The notes beneath the pieces were generated by a model. It was given only the letters and a program-made list of their open reading frames with translations. It ran no database searches and was not told the origin of the DNA. This document shows positions 1 to 9,645 of a stretch of 64,000 bases of DNA, piece by piece; position 1 is the first letter of the stretch; each line of letters begins with the position of its first letter. A program made the translations under genes and the position numbers. This DNA comes from Caenorhabditis elegans (Eukaryota; Nematoda; Chromadorea; Rhabditida; Rhabditidae). The stretch is from contig NC_003279.8 in the NCBI RefSeq assembly GCF_000002985.6, positions 13,268,001 to 13,332,000 on the forward strand, written 5' to 3'.

Positions 1-1523
1 CTAGTGCAGTTCGATAGCAAATGTTGAAAAACCTATGCTCCCCAATTTTCATTATGATATCTCAAAAATCACAGGAATTAGGTCAAAATATCGGAAAAAT
101 GGCCGTCCAACTTCTATAGCACCCCCTCTGATTTTTGGCAATTTTCGGTAAAATCGGGGTTTTCTTCTTAATTAATAAATTTATTTTGTGAATAACTTTA
201 CAACAAAATGTTCAGACGGTTTCATTTTCACATTTAAAAAATAAATATAACCCCTGAAAACACGTGGAACGCCTAGGATTGTCCTGGAACGTTCGTATTT
301 GCTTCAGAGGCCATTTCTCGGCTCCCAATGATTTTCGCAGCACCAAACTTGACCAAAATGATCTTCCCCACCTATTTATTACTATTCAAATAATTGTTGA
401 AAACATTTATTCATATGAACCAAATGGTAAAGGGAGCAACTGCAGTGATTTTCAAAAGGCTTGATTTAACTATGAAAACTAGCGTTTGGAGGCGCAGAGC
501 TGATGGTTTTGACTTCCTATTGTACAGAATTTTAGCTCATCCGGTTCAAATATCCTTGAAGCTTTGATTTTGATTAGAAGTCTTCGAAAATTTATTCGGA
601 AAAGTTCATGAGACCGCTCAAAAGAGGACAAAGGCAAAGCGAGGCCGCAAGTATTTTTCTCAAGCTAACACGCGAAAATTTTAAAGACGAAAGTAAGATA
701 TAACTTTCTGAATGGCGATTTTTCTAGCTGTATTTATAACTCAACTGAAATTTAGCGAATTTGCTCATTGAATATTTCTATGGTCAAAGAACCTAAAAGC
801 TAACAGACAAAACCTGAATCGGTGAATGTAGATGTCTAGCATTTGATGTATCCATGGATTTCCACAGATTTGATGTTCACATAATATAATTTTTTTTTTT
901 TGCTATAATTTAGTAATTCTTAGTCGAAAATGTATTACCAACCTTCAGCTCTGCGCCTCCAAACGCTAGTTTTCATAGTTAAATCAAGCCTTTTGAAAAT
1001 CACTGCAGTTGCTCCCTTTACCATTTGGTTCATATGAATAAATGTTTTCAACAATTATTTGAATAGTAATAAATAGGTGGGGAAGATCATTTTGGTCAAG
1101 TTTGGTGCTGCGAAAATCATTGGGAGCCGAGAAATGGCCTCTGAAGCAAATACGAACGTTCCAGGACAATCCTAGGCGTTCCACGTGTTTTCAGGGGTTA
1201 TATTTATTTTTTAAATGTGAAAATGAAACCGTCTGAACATTTTGTTGTAAAGTTATTCACAAAATAAATTTATTAATTAAGAAGAAAACCCCGATTTTAC
1301 CGAAAATTGCCAAAAATCAGAGGGGGTGCTATAGAAGTTGGACGGCCATTTTTCCGATATTTTGACCTAATTCCTGTGATTTTTGAGATATCATAATGAA
1401 AATTGGGGAGCATAGGTTTTTCAACATTTGCTATCGAACTGCACTAGCACTTTTTCAAAAAATATTTTGAGAAGCTCCAAACCGCCAAATTGGAGGGGGG
1501 TGCTATAGAAGTTGGACGCACTG
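1..1523. mobile_element. Large foldback (inverted-repeat) element, left end outside window
   Basis: Bases 1-506 are repeated almost perfectly in inverse orientation at 942-1447 (position x pairs with 1448-x), giving a stem of about 500 bp around a 435-bp loop. The stem contains a short ORF that appears identically on both strands (264-464 and 984-1184), which is a by-product of the palindrome. The right arm continues to a terminus reading ...gttggacgcactg followed by TA at 1524-1525; its inverse begins CAGTGCGTCC after TA, as expected for a Tc1/mariner-type end with TA target duplication. The same tgctatagaagttggac block occurs twice on the right side (1327-1343 and 1501-1517), suggesting nested or internally duplicated ends. 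No transposase is seen, so it is a non-autonomous element. The left terminus lies beyond the window. Confidence 0.8.
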
Positions 1524-1525
1524 TA

Positions 1526-1981
1526 TACCCTAGTTTGAAATTGCTTGGCAAAGTAAGATGAAACATTAAAAGAAAAGGCACTGTAATTCAGCAAAACAGA
1601 CTTGACTGTACGTCCCAATTTATTGCAAGAGTGGGAGAATATTAGTGTCATTTGACAGATGCTCAGTGTTTTTCTAGATATTCGGTCTCCTGGGACTCCA
1701 CTATAAGAGGGTTGCCATCGTCTCCTTTTCAGACAATGGCAGGCTCCTCCTTTGTCCAGATAAATCACTTTATGGGTAATCGATAACCCAAAACGCGCAA
1801 ATGGAGTCTGACAGATTTCAGGCACCTTACCACTCAGTCTTCCAGTCATTCAATCTTCAACTGCCCTTCCTGGTTGGTGAGCTGGTTTTTTCTTTCCTTT
1901 TTTCAATTATTTTCCTTATTTTTCTGTTACCTGTTTTGTCGTATTGTCTTGTCTAGAAGATTCTAATTATCTTCAATTTCC
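1526..1981. other. Intergenic; upstream region of the 2.0-kb gene
   Basis: A 142-codon open frame exists on the minus strand (1421-1849), but it starts in ordinary upstream DNA and runs into the foldback element, so I do not consider it a gene. Pyrimidine-rich sequence at about 1880-1980 leads into the acceptor before the downstream ATG. Confidence 0.4.
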
Positions 1982-1983
1982 AG
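1974..1983 (+). promoter_or_regulatory. Splice acceptor just 5' of the start codon (probable trans-splice site)
   Basis: The sequence caatttccag ends 16 nt before the ATG at 2000. An acceptor this close to a start codon with no clear donor upstream is typical of SL1 trans-splicing in nematodes. The two other SEPA-1-family starts at 32701 and 39051 have the same arrangement and a similar short leader (aaa..tctccaa..). Confidence 0.5.
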
Positions 1984-1999
1984 AAAGTAAACTCCAACG

Positions 2000-4692
2000 A
2001 TGAGTTCCAACTCTGCACTTGAATTGAAATCTGCTCTCTCACAACTCAATCGCGAACGTTCTGAAATGGTCAAAGATCTGGAAAAGGCACAAAAAGACTA
2101 TGTGGCTGCAAGAAACATGCACAAGTCTACTGGCTCTCAAAATCACCTTGAAGTTGTTAACACATGCTGGAAGAATGTTCAAGCGGCACAAAAAGCTCAT
2201 CAGAGCAAAGTAGAAGAATTTCATATGGTTCGCCGTTCATTCGCGGATGCAGTGAGGGAGAGTCCGGAATCTTGTTCTATTAAAAATCGAGGTCAGTTTT
2301 CATTACTCTTTGAAGATTATAGATTTTCTAATCCTTTAATTTCAGAAAGCAATCCATCTTCAACCAATGATCAAGATTTAGCCGCCAAAAAAGCTGTTCT
2401 GGATGCCGAATTCCGAGAAGAAGCCATCAGAGACGGAGTTTTTATCCCAACTCAACGATACAACTCTACACTTCCACCACCCTTGGTTCGAAATGAATAT
2501 GTTGCCGAACCAAAGAAATCGACCGCTGATGAAGATTTCGAAAAGCGGATGGTAGAGCTTCAACGTCAAGCTTCGAAGTATGCAAAGATTGGTGATTCAG
2601 CGGTATTAAAAGATCGCTCAACTGGATTGACAGCTGCTACCATACAGCTCTTCGCAGAATATTTTCCCAAGCGCCGCGAGCTGTCAAACGCTCGAAAAGA
2701 CTTCATGACAGTACTGAATTTGCATGCTTCTACTGGTTTTCTAAAATACTGTGAAGCGGTTAATGCAAGCAGGAAACACTTAGAAGCGGTAGAAGAGGCT
2801 TATCGGAAAACAACCAATGAGCTTTGCAAGGATCTTAATGAATATCCGATGGAGTCTGATAAAGATGTCAAAGAGCGTGCTTCAAAGTATGCAGAGATCT
2901 GTCGTTTAAAGGAATCAGAAGATCAACTTTTGGATCTGCTAAAGCCGGCATCCAGCGAATTAATCCCGTTGTTCAATGAAATAGTGAATCTGTCCGGCAT
3001 TCGTACCAAGAAGACACCGACTCAAACCACTGAAGCCTCACAGATTGCTCCAGAAAGCATTTCTACCTCAAATGTAGATCCAGCAACTCAACTAGATCCT
3101 GAAACTACCCAGACATCACCGCTCACCTCGGCCCCAGTTTCTTGGTTCAACTCTGAAAGTTCCGATATAAACCAAGGTAATTTAATATATTTATTAATAT
3201 ACGAAACTATAATTAATTATAAAATCTTTTTGCAGACATCACATCATATCCGGATCTAGTACACCACCCTGGTGTAGATTCCGAAAAACAGATGGTCGAG
3301 TTTCATCGTCAAGCTTTGAGGCTTTATGAACTTCAGACTTCTCAGACACTTGCTTCTTGTTTTGATTCTGAAAGTCAAGAAGTGAACTCATTGCTCAATA
3401 ATGCGTTCGTTGAAGCCTCAGAGATTACTGAAGAAAACATTTCGACCACAAATGTAGAATCTACATCACAGTCAGAGCCAACAGAAGTAACTCCAGAAAC
3501 TACCCAGGAATCAGCACCCACCTCTGCTCCAGTTGTCTGGTCCGAAGCCCCAGGATATGGTGCGAGACAAGGTAACTAATTAAGTACCACAAATCTTTTA
3601 ATCATATTATTATTTTCAGAATGTAATCCTCGGATGTGCACCAACAGACAACACTCTTCTCCAATCAGGATCCGTCATTGCACATCAAGAAATGTCACAA
3701 CTTACAGTGTCTATTGCTGGAAGAGACCTTCTCACGTATACACCTACAATCATCAAGAGGAGAAATTCGAGCAGCACAAGTGTCTTGCCTGTGTTCCAAG
3801 AGTTCAAGAAAACCACTTATTCCCCACGTGTGCAGTTTGGAACGAGAAAATCTCCAATTTCGTGATTTTCATGGACAATATGGTGACAAAGCAAAAAGAT
3901 GAGCAGTACATGTTCAGCTTCAAGACTGGGGGATTCGAGCAAGTGAACTATCCGGAGGTGCAACCAGCTCAAGGACCGAAAAACACTGATTTTGTAGCAG
4001 CAGTCAATGGAGATGGAGATGATCAAGTGATCATCCAAAAGTCACGATTTGGTGTGAAGAAGCTGGAGTTCAGATATGGAAAGTATGTGAAGATTCCGAG
4101 TGTTGAAGTGAGAACTCTTTTGATGAAGGAGCTGGAGGGTGTGGAGATGGTTCAAGAACCATCCAGTACTCTTCCATTATCCACAATCCGCTGGTGTCCA
4201 ACATACAGTCAGAGTGCTCTCTATATCTTCTCCAGTCGATTGGGACATTATCTCAAGTACGCATTCAACCCATCTACACAGCAATTCGAGCAACTCAACT
4301 GTTCGGGATGCCCATTAAATGTTGAGGAATGGCACTTGTGTCCATTATACGCAGAGTACGCTGATTCTATCAAAACCTATGTAATTCATGTCTTCAACGA
4401 TTTCACAAAGGAGATTGAGAAGTATATGTATTGCGTGACAGGAAAATGTTTCTATCAAGTTACATGTCCGGAAATCGTCTACGATTCATCGAAGGCCCAT
4501 AGCTCAACAGTGCTTTTCACCGTTTCTGCTCCAAATCACCCATTCACAATTTTTATGAAGGATGTTAATGGAAGAATTAAGAAGGAGCAACTCAACGGGC
4601 TTCACAATGGTTATATGGAACTTCCCAGCGCCAAAGTCTACACGTTGTATGCGATGAGATGTAATAATTCGGCTGGAACTACCGGCATCTGA
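2000..4692 (+). CDS. SEPA-1-family protein with coiled N-terminal repeats
   Basis: Exons 2000-2291, 2346-3176, 3236-3571 and 3620-4692 join in frame to about 843 residues. The N-terminal half holds two related charged helical segments (around residues 10-70 and 200-260, sharing a K-S/A-T-G core and a following A-SKYA-I element), then Ser/Thr/Pro-rich linkers with duplicated QTTE/TTQ runs. The C-terminal half (about residues 490-840) is two copies of the module found in the three other family genes of this window; each copy has a CxxC (HKCLAC, NCSGC), a phrase ending in an E-(K/Q)-Y-M-(F/Y) strand, then a basic strand. Intron 1 is 54 nt, a multiple of three without stops, so unspliced mRNA would also be open; TTTAATTTCAG supports splicing. 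An alternative is two adjacent genes (2000-3259 and 3634-4692). A polyadenylation signal follows at 4767. The relationship to SEPA-1 is by sequence pattern; P-granule or autophagy roles are only inferred. Confidence 0.75.
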
Positions 4693-4766
4693 AAATATAT
4701 TCATTTTTGCAATATTTCCATTTGATTTTCATTGTTCTGACCTGTCCTTTTTTGATAATTAATTTC

Positions 4767-4772
4767 AATAAA
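4767..4772 (+). terminator. Polyadenylation signal AATAAA
   Basis: This lies 75 nt after the TGA of the SEPA-1-family gene ending at 4692, in T-rich DNA. Confidence 0.6.
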
Positions 4773-5300
4773 TTATGTTTTTTTATTAGAATGCAATTTT
4801 ATTAGAAGCAATTTATAAGAAGCAAATTTTATTAGAAGCAATGGCTTAGGTTCCCCGAATAGGGCCACTGAGATTCTTAAAATACTTTCGAGCCAGACCT
4901 AGGTAAGTAGGGGAAGAGAAAAAATGAAATAATGAGTGGACGAAAAAGTAAAATGACCAATTGGACGAGCTATAGTCTCCGGGAGGTCAAGTTGGGAAGA
5001 GGGTGTCGGAGGGAAATAGAGCCTAGGCGCGACGTCTACCGTAGACAGCCCTACCCTAGACTAAAACATGTTTCAGGTGTGTCTCAAACATTGATACACG
5101 TCTCAATTTGAATTTGTCCACTAAACGGTATGACTGACATTCCACTTTTTCTGCTTGAACTCAGTGAATATGAAACTTTTTCAAATTTGGTTTCCAAATT
5201 CTGAAAGACCACAAAATTTGCAACAAAATGACAGGGATTTTTGAAAATGTTAGTTTAAAGCTAGATATGATTTTTTTAAATTGGAAAAATTGTCGTCTGT
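4773..5300. other. Intergenic, no gene seen
   Basis: AT-rich sequence with a short direct repeat of (t/a)tattagaagcaat at 4785-4840 and a small palindrome gtctaccgtagac near 5034. No open frame of note on either strand. Confidence 0.5.
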
Positions 5301-5301
5301 C

Positions 5302-5872
5302 GACAGACGAAAAAATAGATTGACAGACGAAAAAATAGATTGACAGACGAAAAATAGATTGACAGACGAAAAAAATAGATTGACAGACGAAAAAATAGAT
5401 TGACAGACAAAAAATAGATTGACAGACAAAAAATAGATTGACAGACGAAAAATAGATTGACAGACGAAAAAATAGATTGACAGACAAAAAATAGATTGAC
5501 AGACGAAAAATAGATTGACAGACGAAAAAATAGATTGACAGACGAAAAATAGATTGACAGACGAAAAAATAGATTGACAGACAAAAAATAGATTGACAGA
5601 CGAAAAATAGATTGACAGACGAAAAAATAGATTGACAGACAAAAAATAGATTGACAGACGAAAAAATAGATTGACAGACGAAAAAATAGATTGACAGACG
5701 AAAAAATAGATTGACAGACGAAAAATAGATTGACAGACGAAAAAATAGATTGACAGACGAAAAAATAGATTGACAGACGAAAAATAGATTGACAGACGAA
5801 AAATATTTTAACAGACGAAAAAATAGATTGACAGACAAAAAATAGATTGACAGACAAAAAATAGATTGACAG
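5302..5872. repeat. Minisatellite, about 28 copies of a 19-21 bp unit
   Basis: The unit is attgacagacgaaaaaatag, with length variation in the A run (19-21 bp) and a common c(g/a)aaaaa variant. Because the unit is not a multiple of three and lacks stops on the minus strand, three long overlapping minus-strand ORFs (5161-5857) of SVNLFFRLSIYF-type repeats arise; these are artefacts. The array shares its gaaaaaatagattg core with a second array at 8947-9332. Confidence 0.95.
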
Positions 5873-6110
5873 AGAAATTTCTGATATTTCCGTCGCGATT
5901 GGCGATTGGGTCTGAAAACTTTCTTTTTTTACTTAAAACATGTTTGTTTGAGTATATACAAAAAACTTAATTAACTTATTTTATTGAATTTTATTGAAAA
6001 AGAGTTCAAGAAAAATCACGTGAACTTCTCCAGATCTTGCCACGAACAGAGCCTTTACTTTACTTTCAACTTTTTCCGTATCCAAGTGAACGAAAATCTA
6101 TAAATTTTTA
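5873..6110. other. Upstream region of the cysteine-rich protein gene
   Basis: AT-rich intergenic DNA between the minisatellite and the ATG at 6111. No conserved element recognised. Confidence 0.4.
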
Positions 6111-8415
6111 ATGAATCTAAATCTAATCATCGATATTTTGTTGCTCGCTTCAAGTGCAAGTCTTCAGACGATAAGTAAGTGTTGACTTTTGAAAATTTCG
6201 AGCTGTCTGAAGGTCAAGTCAAGTGGCCCGCCTCTGGCCCGGAAAACCAAAAAATAAAACTGGCCTTTTAAATTTTCAAGCTGTCAGCATTCATTTTGGC
6301 ATTACATCTATAAGGGATTCAAACCCATTTCCGATCTTAAACGATAACGGAACTGGCCTACCCAAAGATCCCTTCCTTTTAACTACTCGTTTCAGAATGT
6401 CCTGACGGAAGTATAGTAGACAATTGGTGCTCTGATCTTCAAGAATGCCCGAATGGAGAGTTTTGCTATCGAGATATTCCAAAACGCATAAGCAATAATG
6501 AGACAAAATTCGGATGTTGCAGTAAGTTTCTTCGTATCTCCCCCATGGGGACCCATTGCATTTTATTCTTTCAGAAGCTAGCTGCACTGAAACTTCAATG
6601 CCATTCGGAAAGGATTATGAAGAGGCTACGGAGTCGATAATAGCTTTTTGTACTGAAAAGTCAAACATTTCATATCCTCAACGTGCTTTTTCAAGCAAAA
6701 ACCTCCTCTGTTGCCCCAAACCGTTCAGTGATTTCTTATTTGGAAGAGAGTCTGGAGCATTGATGGAGGACAAGTACTCACTACCAATAGGTATGCAAAA
6801 AATATCGATGCTTATAAGTTCTGATTCCCCTTTCCAGGATGGGATCTATATCAAACAAGCGACAACGCGAGTCTCCTCAAATCATGTTGTACAAGCGAAT
6901 GTTCTGCAAATGAGTACTGTGGGAAAATCCGGAACCCGGTGAATTTGAAGTTGGTTTGAAAAGGAATGCAATGGACGAGCAGATCAATTTAATGGAGTTC
7001 AGAGAATGTGCTTTCTGCGTGAGCTTGAACAAACATGCTTTAAGTAAAAAAGGAAAATTTTCAGACCCATTCGCCAATCGCGACGGGTTCAAGCCCTTGT
7101 ATCTGCAATTTCAAGACAATTATGATCTGGAAGTCGGCCAGTTGTGTCGAACCCAACGGGATTGTTTCAATACTGCAACATTTTGTCAGGCACCTCTTCA
7201 GTATGGAAATATGACCCTTGGAGTGTGCACACCGATTGTTGGCTCCTTGATTCGCTCCGCTGGTGCCCGGGAAGCTTTCTTTGTTGAGAATTCCCAAGGT
7301 GGATGTACCAGCGATGAACAGTGTGATGAGCTTGGGATGAAGTGGTTCTCGTGAGTTTTGTGGTTTTTTGTCATGCCTACTTGCCTGCCTATAAGTTTTT
7401 CCCTGTAAAAGTTCGTAATTTTTCAGCTATCAATGCGAACCAATTGATGCATCGGCTGCTATTGAATTCAATATCTCAAAGAGCGAAAACATCTGCGTTG
7501 GGTGTGAGTAGTCCGCCCTTCCATTCAGGGAAAAAGTTCCTACGCGACATGCCTAATTATGCCTACTTACCTGGGCATAGGCATGCCTTGTAGGCACGTT
7601 AGGAGATCAACTAAGATACAACTGATTCACTGATTTCCAGACGAAATTCTATGCTCCGAGACGGCTCTTTATCAACGTGGCAAGCATTTTGGATGTAAAA
7701 GTGATAAGGACTGCGTTGCTGTGAGATTTTTGTCAGATTTTAGATTAGATGAGACCTCAGTTAGGAAAGTTTAACAAGGCTGGAAGATTTAAATAATTTA
7801 ACAACGACAATCTAGAACCAAAGTTTGATTGGCCAAGCGGTGGTCAGTGAGAGAGAGAGACTTTTTGAAACTATTCAAAAATTTGAAAGAATCATTCTAA
7901 TTTCTAGTTGCATTGGAAAATAACATTCTACGAGTTTATGCCGAATCTCCATGGTACTATAATCTTACATGCTCGGATACTTCGGATATTCCTTCCAATT
8001 TGACAATGGTTTATTGCGATCCAAAATTGAATACCGTTTTGGGAATGACAAGAAGCGATCGGTGGTCGACGCCGATTCAAGCGTCCCGGGTGTACAGTAC
8101 CAGTAATAGGTGAGGTTGAGGGGTGAAGTACCCGTACTCTATAATAAATTTCCAGTGACTGCATGGAGATCTCCTCGAGTTTGGTTTGCGTTCGAGAATT
8201 TCGCGGAATTCAACGATGCCACACATATTATGATGTAAGTTTTTCCTTTTTTTTCAGTTTGCAGTTTCAGCAAAAAATTCTTTCAGCGTGATCTGGAATA
8301 CTGGCTCTTTTTATTCCCGACTGGTCTCTTAGGATTCACCTCTCTAATACTTGTCTTCTGCTGGAGAAGAGATTTGAAAAAGGAGGCAAAGATTGTGGCG
8401 GAAAATATTCGATAA
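6111..8415 (+). CDS. Cysteine-rich secreted/type I membrane protein, unknown function
   Basis: Exons: 6111-6174, 6396-6521, 6575-6790, about 6830-6938, 6983-7350, 7427-7503, 7641-7720 (donor uncertain), 7908-8109, 8156-8234, 8287-8415. The start gives a hydrophobic signal peptide (MNLNLIIDILLLASSAS). The ectodomain has recurring Cys patterns (ECPNGEFCY, FGCC, LLCCPK, CCTSECSANEYC, CRTQRDCFNTATFC, GGCTSDEQCDEL, GCKSDKDC), suggesting several disulphide-rich repeats. The last exon encodes one membrane span (about 20 residues, FLFPTGLLGFTSLILVFCW) and a short basic tail. Intron 6939-6982 is only 44 nt, but it alone keeps the frame. The exon 7 to 8 junction is unresolved: the canonical donor at 7721 gives the wrong phase for the clearly coding frame of exon 8, whereas a gtgata donor inside exon 7 would fit. 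I do not recognise the family. Confidence 0.7.
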
Positions 8416-8443
8416 TTTATAGTTTCATTGTTTTAGAAAAGAA

Positions 8444-8449
8444 AATAAA
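8444..8449 (+). terminator. Polyadenylation signal AATAAA
   Basis: This is 29 nt after the stop codon of the cysteine-rich protein gene. Confidence 0.55.
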
Positions 8450-8456
8450 TAATGGC

Positions 8457-8536
8457 TTACACAAATTGTTTCAATAACTCTCTAATTGCTTTTTGTGCCT
8501 TTTGCGCAGTTACACCTTTTCCTGGCGAAATTCTTC
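8457..8536 (-). CDS. Possible orphan last exon (25 codons)
   Basis: On the minus strand, ttcttaacag followed by an open frame ending RELLKQFV-stop looks like a genuine terminal exon: good acceptor, Lys/Gln/Ala-rich helical peptide beginning RISPGKGVTAQKAQK. The only upstream sequence on that strand is minisatellite and then the Obg GTPase gene, which has its own stop at 9646. It could be an alternative 3' exon, a remnant of a displaced gene, or chance. Confidence 0.2.
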
Positions 8537-8569
8537 CTGTTAAGAAAATCATGAAGTTTCCAATTTTTT

Positions 8570-8900
8570 TTTAATGTCTCCAGAATTTTCTAAAACGTTC
8601 TAGCAATTTTAGGATTTTTCCAGAAGTTTTCAGAAGTTTCTAGATGTCTTCAGATTTTTCTAGAAAGTTCTAGCAGATTCTAGAGTTTTATAAAATTTTC
8701 CCGGTTTTCCTAGAAAAGTCTAGAAGCTTCTAAATTTTTCCAGAAGATTCTGAGTTTCTCTAAAACTTTTTAATTTTTTTTCCAGAATTTTCCAGAAGTT
8801 TCTAGAAGTTCCCAGACTTTTCTAGAAGATTCCAGGTTTTCCTTGTATATTCCAGAATATATTCCAGAATATATTCCAAAATATATTCCAATTTAGAACG
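8570..8900. repeat. Degenerate TTCTAGAA-rich repeat (heat-shock-element-like)
   Basis: Roughly 300 bp of imperfect repeats of the pattern ttccagaa / ttctagaa(g) in alternating nTTCnnGAAn register, for example around 8655, 8710 and 8800-8830. This is the consensus of HSF-1 heat-shock elements. Such arrays occur in C. elegans Helitron elements (established knowledge); whether this one binds HSF-1 is inference. Confidence 0.6.
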
Positions 8901-8946
8901 GTAGATGAAGTTTCCAATTTAGAACGGTAGATGAATTTTCTAATTT

Positions 8947-9332
8947 AGATTGTTACACGAAAAAATAGATTGTTACACGAAAAAATAGATTGTTACACGA
9001 AAAAATAGATTGTTACACGAAAAAATAGATTGTTACACGAAAAAATAGATTGTTACACGAAAAAATAGATTGTTACACGAAAAAATAGATTGTTACACGA
9101 AAAAATAGATTGTTACACGAAAAAATAGATTGTTACACGAAAAAATAGATTGTTACACGATAAAATAGATTGTTACACGAAAAAATAGATTGTTACACGA
9201 AAAAATAGATTGTTACACGAAAAAATAGATTGTTACACGAAAAAATAGATTGTTACACGAAAAAATAGATTGTTACACGAAAAAATAGATTGTTACACGA
9301 AAAAATAGATTGTTTCACGAAAAATAGATTGT
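8947..9332. repeat. Homogeneous minisatellite, about 19 copies of 20 bp
   Basis: The unit is attgttacacgaaaaaatag. Copies are almost identical, with one a-to-t change near 9161 and a degenerate final copy (tttcacgaaaaatag), implying recent amplification. It shares the gaaaaaatagattg core with the array at 5302-5872. Confidence 0.95.
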
Positions 9333-9334
9333 TC

Positions 9335-9548
9335 TAAAATAAGTGGCTCTGGCAGTTCACTAAAATAAGTGGCTCTGGCAGTTCACTAAAATAAGTGACT
9401 CTGGCAGTTCACTAAAATAAGTGGCTCTGGCAGTTCACTAAAATAAGTGGCTCTGGCAGTTCACTAAAATAAGTGGCTCTGGCAGTTCACTAAAATAAGT
9501 GACTCTGGCAGTTCACTAAAAATAGTGACTCTGGCAGTTCACTAAAAA
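9335..9548. repeat. Minisatellite, 8 copies of a 26-bp unit
   Basis: The unit begins taaaataagtggctctgg and ends cagttcac. It directly abuts the 20-bp array. Copies differ by g/a in gtggctc/gtgactc, and the last copy is slightly degenerate. Confidence 0.95.
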
Positions 9549-9645
9549 GAAGTCTACGCATCGGGCTCTTGCGAGACGGCGACTTGAGTTTAATTGGATT
9601 CAAGGTCAACGGAAAATAAAATTATTTATTAAAAATCTAACTAAA

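Noticed and set aside
264-1184. Identical 66-codon ORFs on both strands
   Set aside because: They are the two arms of the foldback element, not duplicated genes.
1421-1849. 142-codon minus-strand ORF
   Set aside because: Lacks codon bias, splice context and a recognisable domain, and ends within repeat DNA.
5161-5857. Three overlapping minus-strand ORFs of up to 225 codons
   Set aside because: They are the 20-bp minisatellite read in all three frames without stops; the protein is a simple repeat with no gene context.
7019-7064. 46-nt intron in the cysteine-rich gene (gtgagc ... tttcag)
   Set aside because: Splicing it would break the frame of the downstream Cys-rich segment; reading through keeps it open.
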